Numbered from the stretch's first letter, positions 46,543 through 59,788 are shown. The stretch is DNA of 64,000 bases from Trichostrongylus colubriformis (GCA_963978905.1 OZ022259.1:28931994-28995993), one strand, 5' to 3'. A program made the numbers and translations. Notes: generated by a model not told the origin, from the sequence alone.

Positions 46543-47444
46543 GCTATACGGATCCGAGTCCCCAAAATTCCCAAATAGCGGATGCGCGGATGCGCCGATG
46601 CGTCAAAACTCTCATTCAATTTGGTATGAACGCAGCAGGTATTACTCTGGAAGGGGCTATCTACTCTCTGTTAAATCAAGATAGATATTATCGTGAATCG
46701 GCCTTTGATTCTGGCGATTCGCTATTCGATAGAGACATAGGCTAGGAAACACAACGATATCCTTATTGGATCTCTTCTGAGAGTCTTGTGCATGTGACTG
46801 CAATCAGTTGTGTTATGAGTGTATTCGAGTGCATATATGACATCTTGTTCCTTTTCAACTTTGAAAGCCCTGTGATTCTCTGTAAAACGGATCAGGTCGA
46901 TGTTTTCTCATACGTTTACGCAGTTTCGTTAAAAGGGCATCTACGTTTTGAATGAATCTGATGTGCGGCAGAACATTCTAACTGCCCCACCACACACGCT
47001 CCGTGCTTTGCTGTTTTCGCTATAATTGACGGGGCGACCAAAGGAGATATTCAGCGATAACACCTTTCTCTCCCAATAACATTACCTTTCTTAGAGAATT
47101 TCTTCGATCCTATCACATCACAGTCGATGACAAGCCTCATTTGCCAAGTACTTGCTGCCGCTGCTCCGCTGTTCAGCTCGATGGCGGGTGTTGACTATTT
47201 TCACTACTTTTTTGATACAGTAGGCACCATCCTATGCCTATTCTGAAAGCGTTACTACTTACCCTAGTGCCGAAGTGAAAGTATACCCCTCCGCGGCTGC
47301 CGGAAGGACTATCTTTTCTCGGATGGAAACGCAACAGTAAACTTATCGACATCTGTTTCTTTCCACTTTTCAACTGTATGCGACTATTTATTGCGCTATG
47401 CATTAAATAATCTATCTCATATGTATTCCTTCTCAAAGCCGCAA

Positions 47445-48070
47445 CCCAGGATTATTGCGGCATTTGTCCTAGAGCGTGCAGGGCCAAAGAAGCGCGACTC
47501 CAGGCAGCCCAGGCCCGCCTATGCTAAACGTGATTGTTGGTAATGACGGTGGCAACGGTGGCAATAACGTAGCAAAGCAGGCCTACAATTCGTGTGATAA
47601 TATATGTTGTAGATATTGGAGTGGCTGCCGTAGAACACCAGTAGACGAGAAGATTTATTGAAATACAACGAACATAAACTATGGTTCTATGGCGAGTTTA
47701 TATACCCCTGAGACCTGGTCAATTCCATATTCAAACATCCATATTCACGATCAAACCACAGGGGGTACAGATCAAATGCTACTGAATAAGATCACTAGGA
47801 GGTCCTACAACAATATAAGATAAGGAAGAGATGTTTTCCAAAGAGACGTTGACGTGAGGAAACAGGAGTTTCTTATGATACCATCAGCGGGAATCGATTC
47901 AAGGCTCGTTTTCATGCGGTATTCTCGTCCAAAACCAGATGTCGGGAGGCCTCATTTGCCATTTTTGGGGACTTCTTTCTGATTTTTCTTCGTCGACGTA
48001 TTTCTCAGCACCTCCAATTTCGTAATTCAGCGCGTTAACCCACTCAAGGTACATATTCCTGGAACGTAAC
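47445..48070. repeat. Dispersed repeat copy B, interrupted by a solo LTR
   Basis: 47445-47604 matches 14655-14890 (GGTGGCAACGGTGGCAATAA and others), and 47813-48070 matches 24851-25100 (ATAAGATAAGGAAGAGAT and others). The order is the same as around the BEL/Pao element. No protein is recognised. Confidence 0.75.
47605..47812 (-). mobile_element. Solo LTR (208 bp) with 5-bp target-site duplication
   Basis: It begins TGTTGTAG and ends CTACAACA, and is flanked by ATATA at 47600-47604 and 47813-47817. In the - direction it has TATATAA followed by AATAAA, the same order as the BEL/Pao LTR, but little overall sequence identity. TG...CA ends, short terminal inverted repeats, a 5-bp duplication and its length make a solo LTR likely. 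Confidence 0.8.
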
Positions 48071-48077
48071 CGCTGTC

Positions 48078-48515
48078 GCTGAGACCACCGCTAATCTGAC
48101 TTAGTGGGTGGCTTCAGATGACTCGACCCATCCGCATGTAGTCGATGGCGTTTTAATCCATACAAGTTGGGGACTGGAAGGAACGAGATCTGTGCACTAT
48201 GTAGAATCAAAAAACGCCTCGATGCTTCAAAAAGACCGTGGCCTGAAACCCCCTGGGTGCTCACCACTTGCAATGTCATGGGGATGTGGAGTTTGAGGAA
48301 ACTGAAGGGATTGTGACGCGCGAACCCCAGACTTCAGCGCTCAAAGCTTTGGAAGCATTTTGGATCAACGCTGAAAACTCTAATGTATAGGAAAATTGAG
48401 TACATAGATATAGCAAACGAAGTTGTCCTACTCCTGAACCTGTGTTTGCTAAAAACGTCCCGATGGGTCGGTCATCTGAAGCCACCCACTAATTCAAATT
48501 AGCGGTGGTCTCAGC
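48078..48515. mobile_element. 438-bp TIR element (MITE)
   Basis: Terminal inverted repeats of about 55 bp: GCTGAGACCACCGCTAAT, then AGTGGGTGGCTTCAGATGA, mirrored at the right with few mismatches. It begins just after the end of repeat copy B. No transposase. Confidence 0.85.
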
Positions 48516-51368
48516 GGCGGCCGGTTAGAGTTACGGGTTATCCTCACTGTAGTTGTGGTCTACGATTCCTGTCTGAGCTCTTCTGGTCTGGATAGAACTG
48601 TTTTGTAAGTTTGAAAAGGCGTTAGGGGTTTAAATCGCATTCATCATTGGCTTACCAGACTCTAACGAAGGCGGCACGACGGAAACTCTAGCCGAATAAA
48701 GTTTATTACCATCGTGGATAAGGCTTTAAGAAGAAATACATATAAATAAGAACAATGATAAGATTTATGGAGAGTCGGACTTGAATACTTACGAGTTTTT
48801 CACTTAGTTTTTGCATTAGCTACCAAGTCACATGAATCGCCACCATACTAGTAGAAAAAAGATTTTTGCTAAAACGCCGTTTGTAGGGTTAATCGTGGCG
48901 CTGATCAATAGGCCACCATTTCGGTGTTGGCGCAAACAACGCTGCATTTTACACCAAAGTGGATAAAAATTTCATGCGAGGGTTATTTGAGACGCCGGCA
49001 ACGTATACAGCATTTGTTTCACTGACGAGTGAAAAGCAGCCGATTTTTTGCCAAACTCACATATTTTGGGATAGTGACAATTCAATGTAAAGTTCATAGT
49101 TCTCTAACCATGCACATGCTCCTAGTTGGAGCAGAGGAGATGTAGAAAAATTGAGAGAATAAAAAATTCTATTTCACTATAACATCAACTTCTTCCTTGT
49201 GTTGACAACAAATGCCTACAGCATATTTTTTTCAAGCCAGTCAGTGCGACAACAGTTTCTGAAACGCTGGTGGAAATCGAGTAAAAACCAGCTATTTCAA
49301 ACGACCACACGTACCGTGTGATATGACAGCCAGTGCGTTGGACTAACGACGAAAGAATTTCGAATTTCAAAGTATTATTACCATGGAGAAAAACTACATG
49401 GATTCAGGCTGAAGTGAACCATGCAGCCGTCGCTGTAATTGTCACCAACAACGAATAATTGATATGTAACTGTCTTATTCTACCCCCTGTTTTTTCCTGC
49501 TTGAGATACTGTCACTTGAAAGAGTTACTGCATTACTGAAAGCTATTATTACGCGGGACATGGAAAAGCGAGCGTTCAGCTCCCGGACCTTATCATCTGC
49601 TGTGCGGGGCTATTGAACGACAACGTCACGCGGTGCTTTTAAAGCAGGAAAAATCAAATGGAAGGAGCAAAAAGCTTTTCAAGTAGGAAAATGCAAATGG
49701 AAGCTTAAGACAAAGAAGGAACGAAACATTTTCTGAGCTTGATTGCTATTTTGAGGCAACCGTTCCACAGAACACTTATAGAAACGAGTTAGCTCTAACA
49801 TAGTGCTTTATTTGGCTCACTCATGTTTATGTAGTCTTATGAGTCTACTTACTGTTACTACAGTGCTTGCAGGATTTGTTGTTAAATTTGTCTCACAATC
49901 AGTATTCACAGGATTTCCCGGTCTTCGCGGTGCACTGGAGGCGGCTTCTGATATAAGAGCTAGTTTGCAGGCCTAATACTCCACCTCTACGCATACTTGT
50001 GCTGATGGGCCAAGAAAATCCTGTTGTGCCGCTGAAGCGCTGCGATGATGAGACCAGTGTGCGTAGCGGGCAATGACTGCAAGAAATTTCTTGTGTTTCG
50101 TCATTTATTGTAAACTGTTACTCAAAAATGAATGAGGAGTTGTCTCATTTTGGAAAGGATATTCACGGATTTTACGTGAACGAAACCCGTGTTGTGGACT
50201 GAAAACCTTTCATAGTATGTCCTTTACAAATGTACATATGTGATGACAGTAAGCACTTTTGATTACCTAATGAATAATAAGTATTAGCTGAAATGTAGCC
50301 ATATGCATGACCTCACTGTATCCTAAATGCGCATCCCAGAGTGCCATGAACTAGTTTCTCGGGCGTGGCACTCCCTCTCATGCCTAATAGTAATTATCTA
50401 ATAATCCATTTAGTAGCGAACTGAGATATTAATACGTCTGCCTACATTGTTCTGTATAAACACTCAGTGAAATACGTCATAGAAGTTCTTGTACGTAACG
50501 TGGTGAAAACCTTTGTTACACGCGCTCATGAATATCCGCTGGTCACCAACCAAAACCCGAAGATCGCCACGCCATGCCTAGTGTTGGTTATCACTACTGG
50601 AGTGGTTATTGATATACTCACCGCCACTGAATAGGGGAATTTCTAGATACTTTCATTAGTTAGCTGCAGAACACTAATGGAATAATTAGGAACTGAGTAC
50701 AAGAACAATACAATTACTGATTGCCATCTGGCGGTAGTTTCTAATGCACCTTGTTCCGCCAGTAGTTTATTCACATGCCGTCGTGTTCATGGTCAATACG
50801 TAAACACTCTGATAGACTTTTATCCTTTCGCTTATGTCCTTATGTACGACTGACATCGTGGTGGGCTTTCTACCATCAAAGAGTTGTTGATAGTGAGTGC
50901 AAACACTTCGCTACAATCTTCGCGCCATTTACTATGCACATTGTCCTTAAACTTTTAATGGCAAAGCGTATACTCAACTTGTGGGGCATATCAGCTTATA
51001 TGGTCTATTAACAAATCTGTAATCAGTTTCGTTTTCTGCAACATGCTGCACACTTAACTTACATGCAGTAACTACAGTAGCTAGCGGTCAAAAAGGCGTA
51101 ATGTTTTTTCCTCCACTTTCAAACATTAGTTATTTTTAGTAGATTTCGATGTGTTTTCAACCACACATTCAAGGGCACACCTCACAGAGTTACTAACCTT
51201 CGAAATAGCCTTCTGCACGACCAGAATCGGGAGCTTCCGCCAAGTCCACTTATTGTGTCCACCTCATCTGTCCACACTAGGTATTAAGGGAATTCATATA
51301 TTGGGTCTGCAGATATCAACCAACTAATTGCAAGCAGTGCTGGCACAAATCTTCACGCACGGAGTAGT
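48516..51368. other. No recognised gene
   Basis: About 2.9 kb with only short frames and no motif. No inverted repeat longer than a few tens of bases was noticed. Confidence 0.4.
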
Positions 51369-53214
51369 CGATTGTTGTTCTTTTGTATGCTAACACGAGG
51401 TTAGTTGTGGAACCTTTATTGGCCTAACGTTTCGACCTTCTCGTCTTCTTCAGAGGCCTGAAGATGGCTCGAAGCTCTTGATTTGCAATATATCCGAAAA
51501 AGCGCCTCCTCCCCTCTAGCGTTTCCGGCGTCGTTTCGAGATCGCTTTCGGACAACTCGGTAATGAAACAACAAACTCACCCAATATTCCACCAGCGGAG
51601 CAGCAGCTCGCGCCTCAATCACATGTGTCAGTAAGGCGAATGAGTCTTACTTGACTCAATGCTCCTCATACGGCAGAAACTACAGCCGCGCATGTCGCCT
51701 TTACTGTAACTCGCACTGTGATACGAAGGGCAAGAGTTCATTGCTAATAGAAAGACACTCGTTTCGATTACTCATTCGTGGCTTTCTTGTGGAAATCCAG
51801 AATGACTCTAACACTTTACATGACGAAGCTTCCGTCTCGCACGCCAAAATAGAGCACATAACATCAAAGTCATTCCCGTTATACTCCTCAACTTTATGCT
51901 TGCCAAGTGGGGTGGTTATAACACCACGTATTTTCCCAGCTAGATGTTCTTTGATGCGTATAGCCAGTACCCTTCCCGTTTCTCCAATAGATGTGCTATC
52001 ACAGGCCCTACATTGAAGCTCATAAATAACACAAGCCCTGTCACAATCTCCTGGCTTCCCATAAGGACAAGTAATGCAGTTTGGAGTTAGGCATTGCTTA
52101 TCGTACAGTCTGTTGCGAACAAGTTGTCGTTTGATGTTGTCATTAGGGTATTCACTAAGACAACATCATTTTGTAACTGTGCTCGAACAGTACTGCGGTT
52201 TACTTCTGCGCTAACCCTGTGAAGATAAACGGAATGCATAAAGGTAATTTCCCTTGGCGTGGCGTTTGTCGTCGTTGGCCAGCATATAACGCTCTCTGGT
52301 GCGATGGTACCGTATAGTCGTTTCTGGCAGCAATGCACAAGGCTAAACGTTTTGATTCCTGCCGTTCCTCACCACCAGTGCACATACTTGTTGCTGTTGC
52401 GAACATGCTCCTAACGAGCGCACGTTTCACAGCAGCAGAATGAGCTGACGTTGCATGAATCAAGATATTTTTACAGCTAGGCTTGCGGTACCATTTTACC
52501 CTGGCAATGCCACCAGACAACTTGATCTGCGTATTGAGATATGGTAGCCACCCATATTTTGGTACTTCCCGTGTAAGCCCAATGTACTGCGACTGCTCAT
52601 TCAATAGGCGGAAACACTCGTCCATTTCGGATTGTGTTGATGTTACTATGAAGCAGTCGTCGATATATCTGCAGTACAACAGAGGTAAGCGACCAAGTAC
52701 TGGCTGTTCTATCCTGCTCATGAAGCAGATCGCAAGAACAGGTGCTAGTCGCTGACCTATGGCCAAACCCCTAATCTGAGAGCAATGCAACCCTGACCAT
52801 TTGAAGATGTTACAACGTAAACAAGCCCCAACTAGAGTCATTATGTGCACTTTATCCAAACCTAAAGTCGCAATCTCATTAACATGCCTATCCAACATTT
52901 CAGATATGGCCTGCAGAGCTTGCTCATTTTGTACATTTGTATAAAGTAAGGCAACATCAAATGACTCCATCACACAAGCCGTTCCGAAGTCGTATTTTAT
53001 AGGTGTTTGGTGACATCGACGACATCTCGTTTGGAGCCAGCTTGTGGGTCTTGATAAGCCTATAAAAAACAGGACAACTAGGATTGTCAAGTTTAAGCGT
53101 CGCCAAGAACTTTCGATCTATTCCAGCAAATGTTCCAACCGTCATCCACACCTGATTGAGAAATCTGCTTTGCGTGATGAAATCCTCGAAAGCGACGCGT
53201 CGGTATATGGATGA
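51369..53214 (-). pseudogene. Penelope-like element, left inverted copy (5' truncated)
   Basis: Reverse-complement counterpart of 53934-55918, about 97% identical by eye. It encodes the second part of a Penelope-type RT (GLAIGQRLAPVLA, RYIDDCF) and a GIY-YIG endonuclease with CITCPYG and IGETGR. It lacks 137 bp present in the right copy (54160-54296), a frame-breaking loss with AC at both breakpoints. It keeps CAA where the right copy has a stop at 54354. Frames between RT and endonuclease are disrupted as in the right copy. Dead copy. Confidence 0.85.
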
Positions 53215-53271
53215 CTCTTCTATTGTAAAATGTAATGCTAAAGAAGAAGCATACTGACGTCTTCTAGCGGA

Positions 53272-55918
53272 ACGAATTTGGAGGAGGATTGAAGGTGGAT
53301 CGAGGGAGATCTGTGATGCTATTCGATCTAGGGCTAAGTCCACTCTTTGTGCGAAATACGACCGACTTTCGCGTTCACTCCGAGAGAACTCCAGTATTGA
53401 TGATAACAACTCTTCCAATCACCACCTCAATGACACTCACACCGAAAATGTTGACCAGTCGGCAAGAGTCACTGTTCTAGGATACACTCAGCTTTCCGAT
53501 AATGCCTTAAACTTCTTGAGTCTGGGACCATCATTCGCGCCTTCACATAACATCAATGCAGTCACTTTCCGTAAGACTGTGGGAGGTTTACAAAGATTGA
53601 GAGATCTGCTACGATACAAGGCTCGACGCGACAACGACATGCAAGTCACTTTTGTCTCTAATCGAATGTCGTTAGCAAACGTACCGTTCCCACGCACAGT
53701 TTACAAAAAACCTGAGCCGGTGCTCGAAGCAGATATGAAGTTCAGGATATTGACATCAGGTGTGCTAGCTACACTTGATAGATATAGACGGCTTCGCAAT
53801 AACAACTTGACCAGCGAGCAATAGCAGGGATTCAGAGAATTGCGTGAATTAAGATCGAACGGTACAATAGCATTTCGGTTAGTGATAAAGGTGGGGAGTT
53901 TGTGGTGGGATAGCCGAGCTCCACTTGCAGGATTCATCCATATACCGACGCGTCACTTTTAAGGATTTCATCACGCAAAGCAGATTTCTCAATCAGGTGT
54001 GGATGACGGTTGGAACATCTGCTGGAATAGATCGAAAGTTCTTGGCGATGCTTAAACTTGACAATCCTAGTTGTCCTGTTTTTTATAGTCTTATCAAGAC
54101 CCACAAGCTGGCTCCAAACGAGATGTCGTCGATGTCACCAGACACCTATAAAATACGACGTATCATAAGTTGTGTTGGTGGACCTACCGACCGTATATTG
54201 TGGCACCTTAAAACAATAGTCAGCCAATTATTGACCAAAATCCCCGCCCATTTGACCAACACGAATAAATTCCTCCAACGTTTGCACAATTCGAACTTCG
54301 GAACGGCTTGTGTGATGGAGTCATTTGATGTTGCCTTACTTTATACAAATGTGTAAAATGAGCAAGCTCTGCAGGCCATATCTGAAATGTTGGATAGGCA
54401 TGTTAATGAGATTGCGACTTTAGGTTTGGATAAAGTGCACATAATGACTCTAGTTGGGGCTTGTTTACGTTGTAACATCTTCAAATGGTCAGGGTTGCAT
54501 TGCTCTCAGATTAGGGGTTTGGCCATAGGTCAGCGACTAGCACCTGTTCTTGCGATCTGCTTCATGAGCAGGATAGAACAGCCAGTACTTGGTCGCTTAC
54601 CTCTGTTGTACTGCAGATATATCGACGACTGCTTCATAGTAACATCAACACAATCCGAAATGGACGAGTGTTTCCGCCTATTGAATGAGCAGTCGCAGTA
54701 CATTGGGCTTACACGGGAAGTACCAAAACATGGGTGGCTACCATATCTCAATACGCAGGTCAAGTTGTCTGGTGGCATTGCCAGGGTAAAATGGTACCGC
54801 AAGCCTAGCTGTAAAAATATCTTGATTCATGCAACGTCAGCTCATTCTGCTGCTGTGAAACGTGCGCTCGTTAGGAACATGTTCGCAACAGCAACAAGTA
54901 TGTGCACTGGTGGTGAGGAACGGCAGGAATCAAAACGTTTAGCCTTGTGCATTGCTGCCAGAAACGGCTATGCGGTACCATCGCACCAGAGAGCGTTATA
55001 TGCTGGCCAACGACGACAAACGCCACGCCAAGGGAAATTACCTTTATGCATTCCGTTTATCTTCACAGGGTTAGCGTAGAAGTAAACCGCAGTACTATTC
55101 GAGCACAGTTACAAAATGATGTTGTCTTAGTGAATACCCTAATGACAACATCAAACGACAACTTGTTCGCAACAGACTGTACGATAAGCAATGCCTAACT
55201 CCAAACTGCATTACTTGTCCTTATGGGAAGCCAGGAGATTGTGACAGGGCTTGTGTTATTTATGAGCTTCAATGTAGGGCCTGTGATAGCACATCTATTG
55301 GAGAAACGGGAAGGGTATTGGCTATACGCATCAAAGAACATCTAGCTGGGAAAATACGTGGTGTTATAACCACCCCACTTGGCAAGCATAAAGTTGAGGA
55401 GTATAACGGGAATGACTTTGATGTTATGTGCTCTATTTTGGCGTGCGAGACGGAAGCTTCGTCATGTAAAGTGTAAGAGTCATTCTGGATTTCCACAAGA
55501 AAGCCACGAATGAATAACCGAAACGAGTGTCTTTCTATTAGCAATGAACTCTTGCCCTTCGTATCACAGTGCGAGTCACAGTAAAGGCGACATGCGCGGC
55601 TGTAGTTTCTGCCGTATGAGGAGCATTGAGTCAAGTAAGACTCATTCGCCTTACTGACACATGTGATTGAGGCACGAGCTGCTGCTCCGCTGGTGGAATA
55701 TTGGGTGAGTTTGTTGTTTCATTACCGAGTTGTCCGAAAGCGATCTCGAAACGACGCCGGAAACGCTAGAGGGGAGGAGGCGCTTCTTCGGATATATTGC
55801 AAATCAAGAGCTTCGAGCCATCTTCAGGCCTCTGAAGAAGACGAGAAGGTCGAAACGTTAGGCCAATAAAGGTTCCACAACTAACCTCGTGTTGACATAC
55901 AAAAGAAAAACAATCGGC
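53272..55918 (+). pseudogene. Penelope-like element, right copy (RT plus GIY-YIG)
   Basis: Penelope-like elements are retroelements with a telomerase-related RT and, in many, a C-terminal GIY-YIG nuclease. Signs: an N-terminal part with LNFLSLGPSFAP (about 53510), DKGGEFVV (about 53884), SRFLNQVWMTVG, GLAIGQRLAPVLA and RYIDDCF (about 54616), then CITCPYGKPGDC, VIYELQC and SIGETGRVLAIRIKEHL (55205-55340). Breaks: TAG at 53822, a stop after DKGG, TAA at 54354, and frame changes near 55080 and 55135. The 3' end is near CTAACCTCGTGTTG. Not functional. Confidence 0.88.
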
Positions 55919-56071
55919 AACTATGCCGAGGTTTCAACGAGGGAGAACATGGGAACTGCACGAAGTAGTGTTTTTCGTTACCACACGCTATGTTGGAACG
56001 CGAGTCAGAAAAATGAACTCCGCTTTTTTAGCGGAAGACTTTTTATCCTAGGTCCCAAGTCAGTCCCTTCT

Positions 56072-56251
56072 ATGCCGATCTTCCTTCGACGAAACAGGTA
56101 TCGAGTATTTAGCAAGTATTACAAGTACTTACTTTATGGAATTGCAATCGTAGCAGCGTACGTATTCTTCCTGTGCTTGAGCAAGCTCTCTTCTTTGCTA
56201 TGGTTGATTTCGCGACCTCCGGCAGAGCATTCTCATCCTCACTTTTCGTTT
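56072..56251 (+). CDS. Candidate first exon, type II membrane protein
   Basis: ATG with a tttatcctag acceptor 20 bases upstream, and exactly 60 codons to donor gtgagtg. It encodes a short basic cytosolic end (MPIFLRRNRYRVFSKYYKY), one strong membrane segment (LLYGIAIVAAYVFFLCL) and a Ser/Pro/His-rich start of a lumenal part. This is the N-terminal layout of Golgi glycosyl- or sulfotransferases, but the catalytic part is not seen. Family unknown. Confidence 0.45.
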
Positions 56252-57160
56252 GTGAGTGATTGAATCTTTTGCGGGAAACCCCTATTGGTTGTCTTTCTCA
56301 GGTATCTTTCCTACAATGAATCCTTTTCCTTTGACTTAACTGAGACGTTGAATTTCTATGAATTCTTTCAATTACTCCGCAACTTTTGATGGTTTTATCG
56401 AATGCAGTGATGAATTGACTCTATTTCCGGTAAATTCTCCAAACACTCGATTATCTGCTTGGGTGGTCACATACTGGATATCTGAAATGTGTTATCCAAG
56501 AGATTTAGGTGGAATAGTATGGTGTCCACCTTCTCAGTACTCTAATTATCAGCTTCGACATTTTCCCCTCTTCTCGTCAAAATTCTGCCATAATCTACCG
56601 TGTAATCTCCTTGTGCGGTATTTGGCTGTACAGCCAATAACGGCCTTTGTACAATATGCGGATATATCGTAAATGCGGTGGTGATATCTCCAGATAACTA
56701 GTAGACGCACTCTATCTCCGATTTTTAATTTGTCGTACCTCATAAATCTTATGAAACCACATTGTATCGCACTCTTTTGAGTCCTTGTCGAAACTCACTG
56801 AAACCACTGCTAATACCACTACACAACTAATCTTCTCTTAACCGTAAGTTTACAATATTTTTTCGATACAGCGAGCAAACATCATCTATCGCCTCGATTC
56901 AATGCCTAATGTATTGTCCTAGTAGAAGAGCATTACACATGGAGGTGCCCAACTGGTGCCGCTGAGGCACATTCGAGGGATTCCCTGATACAGATTTACG
57001 GATTTCGGAAGGCATTTCGAGCTTATGTAAGGCCGATAAGTATGACGTCCTGATATCAACTTGTAAGTGTAAGTATGAAATTTCAGTAGATGTAATAATT
57101 TACAGCAGAATTTTGATATAGCAGGTGCATGAGGAAGCATGCAAGAATTTTCACATGTAC
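56252..57160. other. No supported exon
   Basis: Possible intron of the candidate gene that starts at 56072. An opposite-strand frame at 56549-56743 and a + frame at 56358-56672 have no motif. Confidence 0.35.
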
Positions 57161-58453
57161 CCCAAAATCTGGTAGATAAATCCGTCCTCACGCGGTGTTG
57201 CGCGCGGCAGACGCAGGCGCAGTCTTCAAAGAACTCAGGATCGCTATACACCCTTCAGTCTCAAAAACGACAGAACTGTAGAAAATGTTTATTCAACTTT
57301 ATTTTTATTACCTAAAAATACCACGAATCAAAATCTTCGAACAATGACCATTCATCTAAAATTTCCAACGCAATCTCCATTTCATCGTCAGAAACATTCA
57401 TAGCACAAGAACTTTTGAGAAGAGACTGTATGGAATTTCGAATCGCACTCATATTGCCGTAAGCAAATATGGCACAAGTGTAAGGACCTTAAGGCGAAAC
57501 CCAGTTAACCTCCGCGGCATTGATCGAAGTGTTCGATAAATAAAGCAGATAAACTTAGAAAAAAAAAAACGAGGAAGGGTACCGCATAGATTAATCGACT
57601 GAGGAAAAAGCTTGAACTACATACATCACATAATAGAAAATAATATGAAGAACTTTTTTCAAAGCAGGATCATCGTTAGGACAACTATGGAGGTTATTAA
57701 TAAAAGTAGCGTCATTGAGAGATCTCTGCGAATTTTTCTGGTTTTGCGATAACAAACGATTGTTATAGGATGCTAGACTGGAAGTAGCTTCCTAATTCAC
57801 TACTGTGAAGAGTTATGAGTGCGTATAACTTCCTTTTGAGCATCAGCCTCTCGAAAGGCCTGAATGACTCTACCGTTATATGAAAAGATGACGAAATAGC
57901 AAAAAGGATGACTAACTCACTGGGTTGGGGGTACATGCAAGGGTGCCTTAAAAGCCGGTGCTTTTGATAGTGATGAAATCTTACAGAGACAATCTTATTA
58001 TTCCTCTCGTATACTGCTGATCATAAGTTGTTCAGGTATTTCATACGGCTTGATGATTAGAGGGAGGACTTATATCAGGTGAAAACTTGACGCGGCAAGC
58101 AGAAGCGCGGTTAGCAGGGGAAAAATGAGGTGAAAGGCGTATGTCCTCGAGACTTTGTACACCATTAATATAACAGAAATGAGAGATTATTCAGCGGCTA
58201 TTTCATCACCTAAATCATCGTAGCATTGAAACCCCCTTTGAAAAACGATTTCTCCTTCGCTCGTTCTCTTTCCTATGCCAACGAAGTTTCTGTAATTATC
58301 CGTACGACCCTAACTCTACTTGCTACTCGCCTTCATACAATACACAAATCACAGCTTCCTCTTTTCCTCCAACAGCGGTTCTCTAAAGCATGCGCTTGCG
58401 TGTGCCGCGAGCGACACCGCGTGAGGGCCGACTTATCTTCCAGACATTAGGGT
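57161..58453. mobile_element. 1.3-kb TIR element, CCTAAAGTCTGATAGATAAG family
   Basis: Ends CCCCAAAATCTGGTAGATAA and CTTATCTTCCAGACATTAGGG are diverged family termini with the internal GCGGTGTTGCGCGCGGC run. It shares CTCAGGATCGC near the left and ACTTGACGCGGCAAGCAGAA near the middle with the 888-bp copy. This is the longest copy here but still without a recognisable transposase. Confidence 0.7.
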
Positions 58454-58468
58454 ACTTGAATTTTGTAG

Positions 58469-58567
58469 CAACGAACGAAAATGTTCTGGATTTGGAAGAA
58501 GTGAACAAAAAACAATTTCTACCGAGTCTCAATTCAAATTTTGTTCATTGGCCTGCACAAATACAAG
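58469..58567 (+). CDS. Candidate exon of the 56072 gene
   Basis: Between ttttgtag and gtgtca it reads TNENVLDLEEVNKKQFLPSL, then NSNFVHWPAQIQ. The peptide looks protein-like, but no family is recognised. It needs phase 1 before it, so at least one exon is missing between 56251 and here. It starts 16 bases after a TIR element. Confidence 0.3.
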
Positions 58568-59384
58568 GTGTCACCTTGTGTTTGATCAGTCTGCCTTCAA
58601 AGTTAGAGTAGACAGTGGTGTGGGAAAAGGAGACTTTAATGGGGGAAGGGGCGCGGCAAAGGTAATGCGGCAGTGCTTCCAGCAATTCTGATTCGCTTGA
58701 GCATTCCCTTCAGCGCCAACGCGGACTGTTCGTGCTCAAGCGCCTCCACATGACACAGTATGTCCATCTTCCCTCTCTTTAACAGGCAATCGTATGGAAT
58801 GAACGCTTTAGTGGCTAGAAAGGAAGGTCTTCCCAACCGTACCCACAACCAACCCCCTACGATTACACGTATGTACAATCGAGAGGCTCTTATTGATATA
58901 TAATATATATTGACATATTTGGATATTACTATTAGACTGGTACATAACGACTGCAACACATACAACCTTACTTTTGTCTAAAATCAGGAAAATCAAACCA
59001 GATATATATACAATATGATCATCATTGGCTTCTATCTTCCACCTAAAACAATAACTGGATGGCTGCTCAATGCCCTCTGCTCAAAGTTGACACGATGCGA
59101 TTTGAGAAACCCATGCATACATAATTAGAGTGCAGCATGATAATCAAAGGTCCTGCTTTTTGGAAAACAAGCAGGGCCCTCAAGAAGAAGGGGCAAGATA
59201 AAGCAGAACTTTATAGCTTGGCTCCTTGTTATTCTCCCGTCTTGGCTTTGTAGCATGCTGGAATGTCTGACCATGGTGCTAGACAAATCAGTCACTCCTC
59301 GGAAAAAAATGAAAGTACTGTTAAGCAGTTTCTGCAGTTACTTAGCATAGACACTAGTTGTGACAGTAGCATCGGGTGGTACAG

Positions 59385-59397
59385 CTAACTATTTGAG
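59385..59397 (+). CDS. Possible 13-nt microexon
   Basis: Between ggtacag and gtactt. Its phase fits both 58469-58567 and 59789-59925, giving ANYLR between them. The short length makes chance agreement quite possible. Confidence 0.15.
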
Positions 59398-59788
59398 GTA
59401 CTTCATTATAGCGAATAGCTCTGACCTGAAATCCAGCCACTGTCACACGGTCAGACGATTCTCTACCACCAGAGTTATCCTTTCTTACATAGAGTACCCT
59501 GCTTTCATCTATAATTGTGATTTCTTAAATCGAATCAAATCTTTTACCAATTAAGAACAGCACAACAATTATTCGCGATTGGCTCATGTTGCTGCCTAGT
59601 CTGAATGCCTGAGCTTGTAAGGTTCCCAAGCTGCATACAGCTTCTGACAACCAAGATCAATTGAGAGTTCGGCAATTGTCGTATAAGTGCAGTAAGTGTT
59701 GCTGATACATGTCATGTGGCAACTTTCGGATTCACTATTGAGCCTCCACTATGATTCTCTTAAGTAGGAGTGGATTCATTGTGAACAG

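Noticed and set aside
51416..51622. 68-codon frames at the Penelope ends (also 55663-55869) as small genes
   Set aside because: They are identical parts of the inverted element arms, at the 3' untranslated end.
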